Shown here piece by piece: positions 36,090 to 37,499 of a DNA stretch of 37,499 nucleotides (positions are counted from its first letter, which is position 1; the number at the start of each line of letters is the position of its first letter). Made by a program: the position numbers and the translations under genes. The notes beneath the pieces were generated by a model, which was not told the origin of the DNA, made no database searches, and saw only the letters and a list, made by a program, of their open reading frames with translations. The stretch covers positions 1-37,499 of the forward strand of contig CAYFYA010000015.1 in assembly GCA_964347325.1 (NCBI GenBank), read 5' to 3'. The DNA comes from JAJISG01 sp964347325 (GTDB taxonomy: Archaea; Thermoplasmatota; Thermoplasmata; RBG-16-68-12; JAJISG01).

Positions 36090-37298
36090 TCACTGGACGT
36101 CGAGCTTCACGGCCTCGATGATGACGAAATTCGGAGCTCGCTGGAAGTCCGCCATAGACCGATAGTGCTTCACGAGGGCCTCCTCCCCAGGCAGTGGTTC
36201 CTCCAGTCGACGAACGAAGAACCCTGCGTCGGAGAGGGCCTGGAAGTAGTCCCGCAGGGGACGGTGAAAGCCGATGGCCCCCGGCATGCCGTGAGGGGAC
36301 CAGGAGACGGCCTCGCGCGCGAAGTATTCCCCCATGAGGAACCCGCGCCACTCCTCCACCCGTTCACTATCCTCAGGCTCTCTTATCCACTCGCCTGGGG
36401 GGCGATCGAAGGCCGGGTGGGTTATGCTGAAGATGAAGCGCCCTCCTGGCCGCAGCACGCGGTAGATCTCCGCGATGGCCTCGCTGCAGCGCCGCACGTC
36501 CTGCAGAACAACGTTGGAGACCGCTGCATCAAAGGAGCCGTCTTCGAGGAAGGAGAGGTCCGAAAGGTCCCCCTCGTGATACTCAATCCCCAGCGGCTCC
36601 CTCGCCTCCTCCTGCTTGGCGGTGGACAGGAGTCCGCTGGATAGGTCTACGCCGACGACCCTGGCGCCCTCTTGGGCAAGGATCCGCGCGAGGTACCCCG
36701 TTCCGCACCCGGCATCGAGAACGCTCAACCCGTGGACATCTCGTAGGTAGTCGAGGAGCACGGGGTCGATGACCCACTCCCGGTTGATGTCGCCTCGCGG
36801 ATTGTAGCGTGACATCCACCACTCCGCAACGTCGTTCCATCCTCGTCTGATATCTTCGTCGCCTACTTCGTTGACGGGCAGGGTGTGGAAGTCCCAGACT
36901 GGAGGGATCTCCTCTTCTGGCGACATGCCCACCTTCTCTCGAAGACACTCGGGTCTGAGCTGCCAAGGATGCTCGCCCATGAATTCCAAGTAGTCCAGGG
37001 CGGCATGCCACTCATCGTTCCATGGACAACGAAGACGATAGTAGTAGGACCAGTCCCAGAATTCCTCCCGCGGAGCCCGATACGCCTGCGAGCAGTGAAG
37101 ACAATAGAACTCCTCGGCTTGGGGACAGTAGGCCACAGCGTGGAAGTGCCAGGCCTTCCGACACTCAGCGCATTCAAAGCGCCAGTGGATGTCGCACCGA
37201 GGATGAGAGGTATCCAGAGCGTGGTTTGCACGCTTCACCTGGTAGGCCTCATCTTGCCTCCCGATCGCTTCGCAGTAGCGGCACTCCCTCTGATTCAT
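36090..37298 (-). CDS. Methyltransferase with N-terminal zinc-binding domain
   Basis: This 402-residue protein has a cysteine/histidine-rich N-terminus (C6, C9, C35, H38, C43, C46, C58, C66, C69) that looks like several zinc sites, followed by an aromatic linker. From about residue 160 it is a class I SAM methyltransferase: LSVLDAGCGTGYLARILAQE (motif I), RVVGVDLSSGLL (acidic motif II) and FDAAVSNVVLQDV. The C-terminal part resembles UbiE/MenG-like enzymes. The zinc domain could bind nucleic acid or protein substrates. ATG 37298 follows a TATA box at 37325-37332 by about 27 nt. Substrate unknown. Confidence 0.8.
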   Translation of the reverse strand: MNQRECRYCEAIGRQDEAYQVKRANHALDTSHPRCDIHWRFECAECRKAWHFHAVAYCPQAEEFYCLHCSQAYRAPREEFWDWSYYYRLRCPWNDEWHAALDYLEFMGEHPWQLRPECLREKVGMSPEEEIPPVWDFHTLPVNEVGDEDIRRGWNDVAEWWMSRYNPRGDINREWVIDPVLLDYLRDVHGLSVLDAGCGTGYLARILAQEGARVVGVDLSSGLLSTAKQEEAREPLGIEYHEGDLSDLSFLEDGSFDAAVSNVVLQDVRRCSEAIAEIYRVLRPGGRFIFSITHPAFDRPPGEWIREPEDSERVEEWRGFLMGEYFAREAVSWSPHGMPGAIGFHRPLRDYFQALSDAGFFVRRLEEPLPGEEALVKHYRSMADFQRAPNFVIIEAVKLDVQ

Positions 37299-37499
37299 TT
37301 CGGTCCTCGATTATCTCAAGGCTCCATATATGTTGCTCCGTCGTTTCAGTAGCATAGACAACGAGCAGATACAGAAGCACAAAATGGAGTCGGGACGACC
37401 ATACGCGACCTGTGAAACGGCCAGACCAGCAAGGGGATTGTGGCTACGCGCGTTAGTAACGGCCGGCTGAACGGGTCGCCCGAAGGCTTCCCGCTTACA
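37299..37499. other. Upstream region of the methyltransferase
   Basis: Contains the minus-strand TATA-like CATATATG at 37325-37332; nothing else is seen to the end of the window. Confidence 0.4.

Noticed and set aside
1..37499. CRISPR arrays, rRNA genes, transposases or prophage genes
   Set aside because: No regularly spaced repeats, rRNA-like stretches or transposase motifs were seen on either strand.

Overview
The window is archaeal. Evidence includes the ribosomal gene order eL18-uL13-uS9-rpoN, an archaeal-type LeuRS, TrpRS and PheS, Trm1, MptA and MptD of archaeal pterin synthesis, a helicase-less XPF-type nuclease, a GPN GTPase, and TATA boxes about 25 nt ahead of starts that often have little or no leader. 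The gene mix and the roughly 60% G+C fit a GC-rich euryarchaeal-type lineage such as Thermoplasmatota; that placement is inference. There is no rRNA, CRISPR array or intact transposon.

Layout. 1-1740 is a decayed flank: an alpha/beta-hydrolase C-terminus, a DUF4386 membrane protein and an alcohol dehydrogenase C-terminal remnant. 1750-3592 (minus) holds rpoN, rps9, rpl13, rpl18e and an IscA-like protein. 3760-6523 (plus) holds a TIM-barrel protein translationally coupled to 6-phospho-3-hexuloisomerase, then trpS. 6486-11713 (minus) is a seven-gene cluster: four RecA/KaiC-like domains (two with P-loops, two degenerate), two roadblock/LC7 proteins and two small-GTPase domains, one fused to a degenerate KaiC-like domain. 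It is the best candidate for an undescribed signalling system.

11907-15527 carries pheS, a TPR protein, a previously hidden 46-residue zinc-finger gene, a HIT hydrolase and mptA, which seems to start at ATC. 15600-18139 is an efflux locus: a broken MFS gene, a winged-helix regulator and a MATE pump, with a 14-bp motif at both promoter regions. 18206-19962 has YjbQ, an FtsZ-like protein without the C-terminal domain, and a double ribbon-helix-helix regulator with palindromic candidate operators.

20172-29507 is largely informational and metabolic: leuS, a membrane-anchored small protein, a membrane protein, a tRNA-Lys(CTT) interrupted by two introns, a GPN GTPase, a LOG-like protein, a methyltransferase, a HAD hydrolase, mptD, a THEP1 NTPase and trm1. 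29572-37298 has an MFS transporter, a bactofilin-like protein with a small upstream gene and a divergent regulator, a membrane-anchored LC7/longin-like protein, a DUF763 protein, an XPF-type nuclease and a zinc-domain methyltransferase.

Links between genes: mptA and mptD belong to one pterin pathway although 12 kb apart. Trm1 modifies G26, which the tRNA-Lys here possesses. The GTPase/LC7/KaiC cluster, the FtsZ-like protein, the bactofilin-like protein and the membrane LC7/longin-like protein together suggest a rich cell-organisation repertoire.
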